Translations under genes and position numbers: made by a program
In this document: positions 52,997-60,837 of the stretch, in pieces
How positions within the stretch are numbered: position 1 is the first letter of the stretch
Layout of the letters: each line of letters opens with the position of its first letter
The notes under the pieces: model-generated
Database searches by the model: none
What the model was told of the DNA's origin: nothing
What the model saw: only the letters and a program-made list of their open reading frames with translations
Assembly (NCBI RefSeq): GCF_006385135.1
Contig: NZ_CP041025.1
Coordinates: 2,201,501 to 2,265,500 of the forward strand
Length of the DNA stretch: 64,000 nucleotides
From: Paremcibacter congregatus
GTDB lineage: Bacteria > Pseudomonadota > Alphaproteobacteria > Sphingomonadales > Emcibacteraceae
Direction: 5' to 3'

Positions 52997-54628
52997 TTAT
53001 TTACTCTTTTCCCCTGCAACAAGTTTGCGCACATCAACTAGCAACTGTTTTGCGTCCCAAACAATGCCATCCTTGATCGTGTATTTGACGCCCCCGACAC
53101 GCTCCATTTTACTTGAATCGAAATTGAAGCGCCTGTGGCCTGTCCCATAGAGCACTTTCAAATTGGTCAGAGGGTTTTCAGAAATCAGTACCATATCCGC
53201 TTTTTTTCCAACCTCAATACTGCCCAGATCTTTTTCCATGTTCATAAGTTCTGCCCCTTTCAAAGTCGCGGATTGGATAACTTCAAGAGGGTGAAACCCA
53301 GCCTCTCGGAGATATTCAAGCTCCCGGACAAAACCGAACCCATAAAGCATATAAATGTAACCCGCATCAGAGCCAGCAGCAACACGACCTCCGGCGTTTT
53401 TAAAGTCATCCACAAACTGCATTAGCATATCAGTATTTCTTCTTTGAATAAGCTCGTCATCCGTTGTCCAATCTAACGTCCCTGAACCATGAATTTTGGG
53501 ATTGGGTTCAAAGGCTTTCATCAAATAAGGCATTGTGAATTGATCATGCCACTCAGCTTGACGCAGAGCCATCATATCTCGCCGGTCACCAAGAATTGCA
53601 AGAGTTGGCACCAACGTATGGTCAAGTTCGATAAGTTCCGCGATCGTCTGATGCCATTTTTGTGACCCCGGCTGAGCAGTATCTCCCCAAAAATAAGCCT
53701 CATCGCCCTTCAAACGTTTTTCATACTGGCCATTCACATAATCAACCGGATATTTCTTGATCGTTCCACCTGTCCGCATTGCTTGAGGTAGACCGGAAAA
53801 ATGCTCCGAACTATTCACCCCAAGACGCGCAACATCCAATGTGGTTGTCTTATCAATGCTATGATGATCAGAGATTTCCATATCAAGGGCCTTTGCTTCT
53901 TCTATGGCGGCCTTATACATATCCATTGGTGTATCAAACTCATTACGGGCAAATTTTATACCCTCTGCCCCACGTTTATGCACTGTACGCACCCACTTTC
54001 GGGCCTGCATAGGTGTTTTGAGTTCCATCAGACCTGGAAATTGAGGATAGACAACCAAACGCGGGGCAGTAATTTCACCGGCATCACTGCGCTTTTTATG
54101 CCTCACCATCCAGTTAAGCCCCCAGATAGCAGCCACCTCGCGCACCGTGGTAATACCGTGACCCAAAGTTAATTTTGCCACATATTCTGGATCATTAAGT
54201 TTACCGAAATAGGCGGAAATACCGGAACCATAATGAAAGTGGGAATCAATAAAACCCGGCAACAGATACATTCCTTTGCCATCAATAACCTTGGTATCGA
54301 CCCCGCCCTTAATATTGTTTTTATAATAACTAGCATGCTCCCCTCTGGAAATTCCCACAATACGGTCTTTTTCAATCGTCACTGTCGCGGGGCCGTATGC
54401 TGGTGCACCAGTACCATCAATGATAAACACATCCTTTATGATTAGATGTTCGAACGGCCCCTCTCCCTCATCACCACGCGGCGGCAAATCTTTTGGTTTG
54501 GGCACGCCAATCTCTTCAATCCAGCTTGCAACAAGTTCCCCGGGTTCTGCTCCATAAACCAATGAAGGATACAGAAATCCCGCGAGGAGAAACATCATAA
54601 CGCCACAGTTTCGGTAAATTTTATACAT
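52997..54628 (-). CDS. Exported amidohydrolase (imidazolonepropionase/prolidase-like)
   Basis: 543 aa. A signal peptide (about 1-27, ending SLVYGA) and about 40 linker residues precede the amidohydrolase fold. Metal ligands are in GFIDSHFHYG (HxH), GIKFARN, ISDHHSID, SSEHFSG and AAGSDAGYI (Asp). The C-terminal GSIEVGKKADMVLISENPL closes the barrel cap. Relatives include periplasmic Xaa-Pro or Xaa-Arg dipeptidase-type enzymes. Substrate unknown, but an amide or peptide is likely. Confidence 0.9.
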   Translation of the reverse strand: MYKIYRNCGVMMFLLAGFLYPSLVYGAEPGELVASWIEEIGVPKPKDLPPRGDEGEGPFEHLIIKDVFIIDGTGAPAYGPATVTIEKDRIVGISRGEHASYYKNNIKGGVDTKVIDGKGMYLLPGFIDSHFHYGSGISAYFGKLNDPEYVAKLTLGHGITTVREVAAIWGLNWMVRHKKRSDAGEITAPRLVVYPQFPGLMELKTPMQARKWVRTVHKRGAEGIKFARNEFDTPMDMYKAAIEEAKALDMEISDHHSIDKTTTLDVARLGVNSSEHFSGLPQAMRTGGTIKKYPVDYVNGQYEKRLKGDEAYFWGDTAQPGSQKWHQTIAELIELDHTLVPTLAILGDRRDMMALRQAEWHDQFTMPYLMKAFEPNPKIHGSGTLDWTTDDELIQRRNTDMLMQFVDDFKNAGGRVAAGSDAGYIYMLYGFGFVRELEYLREAGFHPLEVIQSATLKGAELMNMEKDLGSIEVGKKADMVLISENPLTNLKVLYGTGHRRFNFDSSKMERVGGVKYTIKDGIVWDAKQLLVDVRKLVAGEKSK

Positions 54629-54792
54629 AAAATTATTCTCCTTCTAAATAAACTTTATAAATTTTCTTTTCGTCACAAGGCCATTACAATTGCCTATACA
54701 ATCCCACGGTTACTATGAATGTTTTTCTCAATCTGACTTCGAGGGTTGATTTTATGGCGCTTGATAATAAAAATATTTTTAATCATAACTTC

Positions 54793-55674
54793 TCATTTAT
54801 TCAGAGATGTTTTCTTTATCAGCCTCTTTGCATTACCGCCCAACAAAGCTTGTTCCACATGAGGCTTAAGGCCGAGGTCTTTCCACTCTGAGATCACCCG
54901 CGCGTGATCCATCACCGGCCAGTCGGTGCCGAAGAGTATTTGCTGTGACAACACACTATTCATAAAGCGGTGCATCACCTCCCAGCCGCTGCCCGGGGCA
55001 CCAACATATTTGGGGGATAAGCCACCGAACTCCATATAGACCTGAGGATGCTTGCGGGCGACGGCGACCATTTCGGCAATCCACGGCCAGCCCGCATGAG
55101 AAGCCACGACGGTCAGGTCCGGAAAATGGCAACATACCTCATCAATAAGCATGGGGTTCTCCCCGGCCATCGGTTTGTTCATGGTGTAATTTACCCCCGT
55201 ATGCAGCGCGACCAACAGATTATGCTCTATGGCCTTGGCATAGATCGGATAGAGCAGCTTGTCATTTATGGTCATCCCAAAAAAAGCTGGTTGAATAGAC
55301 AGGCCGATCATGCCCCTCTCGGCACATTCCGTAACCTGCCTCAGAGCGTTTTTTATACTGAAGTCCTTCATGCTGATGGTCCCAATACCGCTTAAGCGGG
55401 CCGGATATTCGTTGACCAGATCTGCCACGGCCTGGTTTAAAGCATCCGCCGGATCTCCTACTTCATATTCAGCATGAACAACCGCATGATCAATCCCCGC
55501 AGCTTCCATCTGCGCCAGCAATGCCTCTGTCGTCTGTGAGGCCCCAAACTTATCACTTGTCCCCAGGACAGCGTCATATTGCAGACTATTCTCTTTGGGG
55601 ACGTCTATATCCGGACGCAAGGCCTCCGGCAGGCGGACGCGGAAGTCGATTATCTTGTGGCTATTGTCTGTCAT
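54793..55674 (-). CDS. Amidohydrolase-2 family protein with altered HxH motif
   Basis: 293 aa TIM-barrel protein of COG2159 type. The first strand reads KIIDFRVRLP, where active-site HxH normally stands. Later metal-site positions are kept: LLVALHTGVN, VVASHAGWPW and ILFGTDWPV. Members hydrolyse or decarboxylate C-C, C-O or C-N bonds; loss of HxH predicts one metal or another chemistry. The start overlaps the ligase stop (ATGA), so the two are coupled. Confidence 0.85.
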   Translation of the reverse strand: MTDNSHKIIDFRVRLPEALRPDIDVPKENSLQYDAVLGTSDKFGASQTTEALLAQMEAAGIDHAVVHAEYEVGDPADALNQAVADLVNEYPARLSGIGTISMKDFSIKNALRQVTECAERGMIGLSIQPAFFGMTINDKLLYPIYAKAIEHNLLVALHTGVNYTMNKPMAGENPMLIDEVCCHFPDLTVVASHAGWPWIAEMVAVARKHPQVYMEFGGLSPKYVGAPGSGWEVMHRFMNSVLSQQILFGTDWPVMDHARVISEWKDLGLKPHVEQALLGGNAKRLIKKTSLNK

Positions 55675-57311
55675 ATCATTACCTGATGTTGTGATTGTGA
55701 GGTCGTGGGATTATCTGCCTGGTTCAAAGAGCGTTTTTTAAGCGCAACTTTATCGACTTTCCCCACGGGCAGCATGGGCAGTTCGGCGGTGAGAATAAAA
55801 TGCTTGGGTATTTTATAGTTGGCGAGGCTTTCCTTGCAGAAGGCCTGCAACATCTCTCCCGTCGCTTCGCACCCGGGTTTCAACTGGATATAGGCGGCGC
55901 CCACTTCCTGATAGAGCGGGTCCGGCACGCCGACGACCGCCGCCATATCCACAGATGGATGACTTTCGAGTAGCAGCTCTATCTCCCGGGGATAGACATT
56001 ATAGCCGCCCGACTTGAACATATCCGACATACGCCCGATAAGTGTGATGGCCCCATCGTCCCGCAGGTAACCCACATCCCCCGTATGGAGCCAGCCATCA
56101 TGGGTATAGACATCGCGCGTCGCCTCAGGGCGGTTAAGATATTCCAGCAGGAGATAGTCCCCCTTGAACTGAAGCTCGCCCTGCTCCCCTATCTCACAGA
56201 TCTTGCCTTCTGTATTAACAATCCGGCAGGGCATATAGGGACTGGGATGACCGATGGTATCCCGTAACTGCTCTAGGCTGGCATCATCCCGGCTATACGT
56301 CGTATTGGCCGCCGTTTCTGTCATACCGTAGACATTCATCAGGCGCGGGAACAGTTTCTGCAGGCGTTTAATGGTTGGCTCCGGCATAGCTGCCCCGCCC
56401 CAGATGAAGAGGGCCACGCTGGAAAAGTCAGTTTGCTTAAAGTCAGGGTGGTCCAATAACATCAATATCATGGTTGGCACACCGCCCAATAGGGATATGC
56501 GCTCGGCGGCGACCGTTTTAAGCACCAGTGTTGGATCAAACCGCTCCTGGAAATATATAGTTCCGCCAGCCACCAGAATAACGCAGCAGGTATCTGCAAC
56601 GCAGGCCACATGATTGATCGGGAAGCTGCAGATGATACTGGGCTGCGTGACCTTAAAGTGCTGGTTCTGTGCTGTGGCGCCAAAGCATAATCCATAGTGG
56701 GACAATAGCGCTCCCTTAGGTCTGCCGCTGGAGCCCGAGGTATAGACCAGCAGAGCCGGGTCCATCGTATCTACAGCTGTTATTGTTTGCCGGTAGCTAT
56801 CCCGTTCTATCTGTGCTGCCCCCTCAAGGAAAACCCCATAGGACATCGCTCCTGGCATGGGTTCTGTTAGGGCAATCGCCTGCTCAAGAAAGTCAAACTC
56901 TGATAATAGGCTACTCACCATAGGGCTATAGTCCCGCCCTTCAAATTCCGCCATGGCGAACAGGAGTTTGGGTTTGGCATCCCCGATTATATATCGGCAT
57001 TCCTCAAGGCTGTATTTAGGGTTGAGCCCCATCCATATGGCGCCAATACTTGTGGTGGCTAGAAATATAACCCAATATTCCGGCCGGGGCGTACAAAGCG
57101 TTGCCACCACATCGCCCTTCTTGACCCCCATGGCCAATAAAGCCTTGGCGCAGTGATACACTTGATCCTGCAGCTCACCGTAACTTATTCGCTGATCGCC
57201 ATAGACAACCGCCTCTCGCTCAGGAGATAGTTTCACATAATGATGAACATAATCGGAGATTAGCGTTTGAATATTAGTCAAGGGCATAGGCGAATTTTGA
57301 TCCATCAACAT
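55671..57311 (-). CDS. AMP-dependent acyl-CoA synthetase/ligase
   Basis: 546 aa. Motifs in order are VYTSGSSGRPKGALLSH, NVYGMTETAANTTYS, GWLHTGDVGYLRDDG and GRMSDMFKSGGYNVYPREIE. The catalytic Lys is near LPMLPVGKVDKVALKKR. It activates a carboxylic acid to acyl-AMP and acyl-CoA. The start could also be two codons later (MDQNSP). It is adjacent to the amidohydrolase-2 gene and in the same strand run as hydratase, dehydrogenase and thiolase, so it is the likely entry step to beta-oxidation of the released acid. Confidence 0.93.
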   Translation of the reverse strand: MLMDQNSPMPLTNIQTLISDYVHHYVKLSPEREAVVYGDQRISYGELQDQVYHCAKALLAMGVKKGDVVATLCTPRPEYWVIFLATTSIGAIWMGLNPKYSLEECRYIIGDAKPKLLFAMAEFEGRDYSPMVSSLLSEFDFLEQAIALTEPMPGAMSYGVFLEGAAQIERDSYRQTITAVDTMDPALLVYTSGSSGRPKGALLSHYGLCFGATAQNQHFKVTQPSIICSFPINHVACVADTCCVILVAGGTIYFQERFDPTLVLKTVAAERISLLGGVPTMILMLLDHPDFKQTDFSSVALFIWGGAAMPEPTIKRLQKLFPRLMNVYGMTETAANTTYSRDDASLEQLRDTIGHPSPYMPCRIVNTEGKICEIGEQGELQFKGDYLLLEYLNRPEATRDVYTHDGWLHTGDVGYLRDDGAITLIGRMSDMFKSGGYNVYPREIELLLESHPSVDMAAVVGVPDPLYQEVGAAYIQLKPGCEATGEMLQAFCKESLANYKIPKHFILTAELPMLPVGKVDKVALKKRSLNQADNPTTSQSQHQVMI

Positions 57312-57383
57312 AATACCCGAGCCCCGCCTTGAAACCGGAAACGCCGTGGGGTGGAGACACCATCCGAAGGTGACTTTTTCGCA

Positions 57384-58724
57384 TTACTCATTTTGTTTGG
57401 CTTCTCTACGTTCGTTTAATCTAAAAATCATGGCAACGACCCCCAGCAGGACCAGGAAGATCAGCAGCATATTTATATTCCGGTAAGCGAACATGCCCAT
57501 GATCCCGATAGAAAACACCATCAGGCCCAGCGAAAAGAATGAATGAACCAAACGGGGGTATCGCAGCGGACTGGCGGCATATTCTTCTGGGTAACGGTCA
57601 GGATAGCGGTATGCGGCATAACCAAGCCCCGCCTGTAGATACATAACGCCAAAGACCACCACGTCCGCGTAAGCCCTGATGTTGGCCCCATAAAGGATAG
57701 CCAGCAGGGAAAGTCCCGACAGAAAGACAACCGCCCGGATCGGCACATGGGATGTCTCATTGACATGGCCCAAAGACCTCGGCACCAGCCCCTCTCTTGA
57801 AGCGGCAAGAACGTCCCGGCTTTGAGACAATAAAGTTCCGTTCACGGAGGTTCCCGCCGCCAATAATGCGCCCATGGCAATAAAATTCGTCCAGCCCGGC
57901 GGTAAAAAAGTCTCAGAAGCCGTAATAACGGCGATTGATCCATTACCACGAGCTCCAAGCATATCCCAGGGCAGGTTCATCATCAAAGCGATAGGGACCG
58001 AGGTATAGACAAGCAGCAGGATACTGAACCCTATGATCAAAGTAAGGGGAATATTTCGGGAGGGGTTTTTTATCTCCCCCGCCATCTCCATCACCACCAT
58101 AGTTCCAAGATAGGAGAAATAGGCGGTCAGCGCGGCAAAGAACACCGGCTCCAGTCCATTGGGAAACAGAGGCTCCAATGCTTTACCATCGCCAGAGACA
58201 ATCCCGCCAATGCTGAATATCATTAAACCCACACAAAATATCAATACGCACACGCCCTGTACCATGGCTGTTAACGTCACCCGGCCACAGTTCACCAGCG
58301 TGAATATTATTACTGTAGCACCAGCAACAAGCTGACGGTTCAGTCCCGGGATGAAATAGTTGATATAGTCAGCAAAACCAAAGGCCAGTAGCGGAATACC
58401 CATGGTAACGCCAAAAACCAATGTCCAGATTGCCGTGGCCATACCAATGGGGGGAAACATCCGGCTGGCAAAAACAAACCCAGCCCCGGGTACCGGATAG
58501 GCACTGCCAACGAAGGCGGCAACACCGCAACTGAATATGGCCGGGATCGCCGCCAGAATATAGGACAGGAAAAGCCCAGGGCCCGTTGACCCGCCAAGCG
58601 TACCCGGCAAGATAAAAATCGAGGCCCCGACAATATACCCGACAAAGACCAGTAAGCTCGTGGTCAACCCAAGGGTTCTGGATAGTTTCCCATCTGTGCC
58701 TGGTGTGATATGTTCGGTGGTCAT
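57384..58724 (-). CDS. APC superfamily amino acid permease
   Basis: 446 aa with about 12 hydrophobic helices. The first helix carries the substrate-binding break LVFVGYIVGASIFILPG, and later EMAGEIKNPSRNIPLTLIIG is the conserved loop of APC transporters. It imports amino acids, amines or small amides through the inner membrane by cation symport or exchange. It lies 28 bases after the serine hydrolase gene and 72 bases before the ligase, all co-oriented. Confidence 0.92.
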   Translation of the reverse strand: MTTEHITPGTDGKLSRTLGLTTSLLVFVGYIVGASIFILPGTLGGSTGPGLFLSYILAAIPAIFSCGVAAFVGSAYPVPGAGFVFASRMFPPIGMATAIWTLVFGVTMGIPLLAFGFADYINYFIPGLNRQLVAGATVIIFTLVNCGRVTLTAMVQGVCVLIFCVGLMIFSIGGIVSGDGKALEPLFPNGLEPVFFAALTAYFSYLGTMVVMEMAGEIKNPSRNIPLTLIIGFSILLLVYTSVPIALMMNLPWDMLGARGNGSIAVITASETFLPPGWTNFIAMGALLAAGTSVNGTLLSQSRDVLAASREGLVPRSLGHVNETSHVPIRAVVFLSGLSLLAILYGANIRAYADVVVFGVMYLQAGLGYAAYRYPDRYPEEYAASPLRYPRLVHSFFSLGLMVFSIGIMGMFAYRNINMLLIFLVLLGVVAMIFRLNERREAKQNE

Positions 58725-58752
58725 AAATTTACCTTAATGATGTTGGGGTATG

Positions 58753-60030
58753 TTACGGGTCGGATGGGCTTTTAGCTGATAAAGGTCTGCAAGCCGCTTG
58801 TATTTTCTCTAATAGGGTGCTGGAAAAACCCTCTATGGTTTTGGAATATTCCTGCCGGGTTGTCGTGACGCCGATCGCGATGTCAAGGCTCGGCACATAG
58901 AACCCATAAGCCCCCCACCAGCCGCCATGACCATACGTCATAATATCGCCGGCTTGCCCTCGAAAAATCCCTAGACCATAGTAGTCCGGCGTTGTTCGCC
59001 CATTAAAGTCTTCCGGCTTGGGCCCCTTGTCTTTCAATGTGGTCAGCATCAGGTCAAGTGTGTCCTCTTTGGCATAAACGCCGCCCTTAAACAGTGCTTG
59101 GAAAAATCTGGCCATATCCTCAGGTGTCGAGATCATGCCTCCGCCGCCATAAAGATCAAAGGGCGGGTCATTATTATAACTGTCATAATCGCCGTAATAC
59201 TGATGGGCGCGGGGCAATACTCCAACTGGGCGAGGCTCCAAAACCGCCCACCAGGTATTCTTAAGACCAAGATTGTCATAATCGACAAGTTCCCGGGTGG
59301 CCGCTGCCATTGATTTGCCTGTGATCTTCTCAAGCATGGCGCCTAGAAGAATATAGCCCGTATCACTATAGTGATAGACCTCCCCCGGCTTGCCGTAAGA
59401 TTTATCTTCCATGGCCATTCTCAGCTGTTCTTCAAGCGTGAACAAATGGACAAGTTCACCGGACATGAGTTTTGGAGCCATTTGGTCGAAGGTCTTTGTA
59501 TAAAAGAAATCCGCCAAACCTGAGGTATGCATCAACAAATGTCGCACGGTAATCTGATCCACGTCATAACCGCCATCTTTTAATATTTGCAGATGGTCCT
59601 CACGTAAGTAACGTGTTATCGGCGCCTCTATATCAATCCGGTCTTCTTCATGAAGGCGCAAAATAGCCGCCGCGACAAATGATTTTGTAACACTGGAGAT
59701 GTAAGTGGGATGCTCCGGTGTCAATGGGACACTACCACCCCGCTCCGTTACACCAATGGCCGTACCCCATTCAAGATCCAGATGCGGCGCGATAACGTAT
59801 ATTGATGCGCCTGTCATCACATCATCAGATTTAACAAAATCCTGAAGCATTATTTGCAATGTCTGCTGCAATTTGGTGTTATCATGTGACGGAGCTGCGC
59901 CTGTCCCGCCGCAAGCCGCAAGCAACACTATAACCGCACTACCCGCCAGGACAGCTAACCCCCAAGAGGCCGCCATCCTATATAATAAGTTCTTCATAAT
60001 GATTTTTCTGATAAACTTCCCATCACTCAT
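58753..60030 (-). CDS. Serine hydrolase, class C beta-lactamase family (lipoprotein)
   Basis: 425 aa. The signal region MKNLLYRMAASWGLAVLAGS ends in the lipobox LLAACGG, so the protein is probably lipid-anchored; ATG 59997 is an alternative start. The active-site SxxK is in ISSVTKSFVAAAIL, the YxN-like motif is YHYSDTGYILLG (YSD rather than YSN), and a late MTYGHGGWWGAYGF stands in for the KTG box. The family includes peptidases, esterases and MlrB, the second enzyme of microcystin breakdown. Substrate unknown. Confidence 0.9.
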   Translation of the reverse strand: MSDGKFIRKIIMKNLLYRMAASWGLAVLAGSAVIVLLAACGGTGAAPSHDNTKLQQTLQIMLQDFVKSDDVMTGASIYVIAPHLDLEWGTAIGVTERGGSVPLTPEHPTYISSVTKSFVAAAILRLHEEDRIDIEAPITRYLREDHLQILKDGGYDVDQITVRHLLMHTSGLADFFYTKTFDQMAPKLMSGELVHLFTLEEQLRMAMEDKSYGKPGEVYHYSDTGYILLGAMLEKITGKSMAAATRELVDYDNLGLKNTWWAVLEPRPVGVLPRAHQYYGDYDSYNNDPPFDLYGGGGMISTPEDMARFFQALFKGGVYAKEDTLDLMLTTLKDKGPKPEDFNGRTTPDYYGLGIFRGQAGDIMTYGHGGWWGAYGFYVPSLDIAIGVTTTRQEYSKTIEGFSSTLLEKIQAACRPLSAKSPSDP

Positions 60031-60087
60031 ATTTCACTCTGTCAAGAATGAGTGGTCTTTCTTGTATTTGTATAGAAGTAGGAATAG

Positions 60088-60735
60088 TCATGGCACCAAC
60101 CTTTTCATGGAAAAAATTTTCACATAGTTTGTAAGTACTGTGCCCTTCGCCCAAGCTAAGTTTGCTTCCCCCTTGATTTCCATCTTATAAATCTGATCAA
60201 CTATTTCCATGCCTTTAACAATCCTGCCAAAATGCTTTACCCCAGACACTTTACCATGTTCGTTATATCTATAGTTCAGGGATGGGATTTCGTCAGTCAT
60301 GAGTAAAAACTCTGCCCCAACTTGTTGAGGGTCACCTAACTCATGAGCAAAAGCAAGAGAACCCCGCCTCAACTTACGATCTTCACCTGTTGGCAAGTCA
60401 AGGCGAACGGGCGGAAAACGGAGAGGAAGGTAATTATCATAATGCCCTTCTTTGATTGCCTGTCCGGCTAGCCCGCCCTGAATAAGATTTAAATGCGGTA
60501 TAGAGCGGTAAAAGACACTGTCATCATAACGACCCGCATCAACATATCTCAGAAAATTATTTGCTGGGATTGGCGCATATCCCGTATCAACCTCCACATA
60601 AATTTCTCCAAGTTCCGTATTAATGACAATAGTCACCTTGTTAGCCGTCTCAGAATCTGAAAATTCCGCTGGATTCTCCGCAATACTCCACGAAAAGCTC
60701 ATTGCATACAACAATATGCATACTATCCACTTCAT
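60088..60735 (-). CDS. Exported cyclophilin-type peptidyl-prolyl isomerase
   Basis: 215 aa from MKWIVCILLYAM at 60735, with GGAGGT seven bases upstream and a clear signal peptide; the ORF's 33 earlier codons are rejected. The cyclophilin core includes VINTELGEIYVEVDTGYAPI, SVFYRSIPHLNLIQGG, RRGSLAFAHELGDPQQVGAE and VSGVKHFGRIVKGMEIVDQI. Substrate residues diverge from canonical FHR/QGGD. It probably acts in the periplasm, and its place in a catabolic cluster suggests a proline-containing substrate or folding of the exported enzymes. Confidence 0.88.
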   Translation of the reverse strand: MKWIVCILLYAMSFSWSIAENPAEFSDSETANKVTIVINTELGEIYVEVDTGYAPIPANNFLRYVDAGRYDDSVFYRSIPHLNLIQGGLAGQAIKEGHYDNYLPLRFPPVRLDLPTGEDRKLRRGSLAFAHELGDPQQVGAEFLLMTDEIPSLNYRYNEHGKVSGVKHFGRIVKGMEIVDQIYKMEIKGEANLAWAKGTVLTNYVKIFSMKRLVP

Positions 60736-60837
60736 ATATACACCTCCAACATAACTCTCCTTGCCCATATAGCTATTCATGACATTCTTATCCCTTCTAG
60801 GGTGCTTCATAATTATTTTTCTTCGAATATTCATCCA

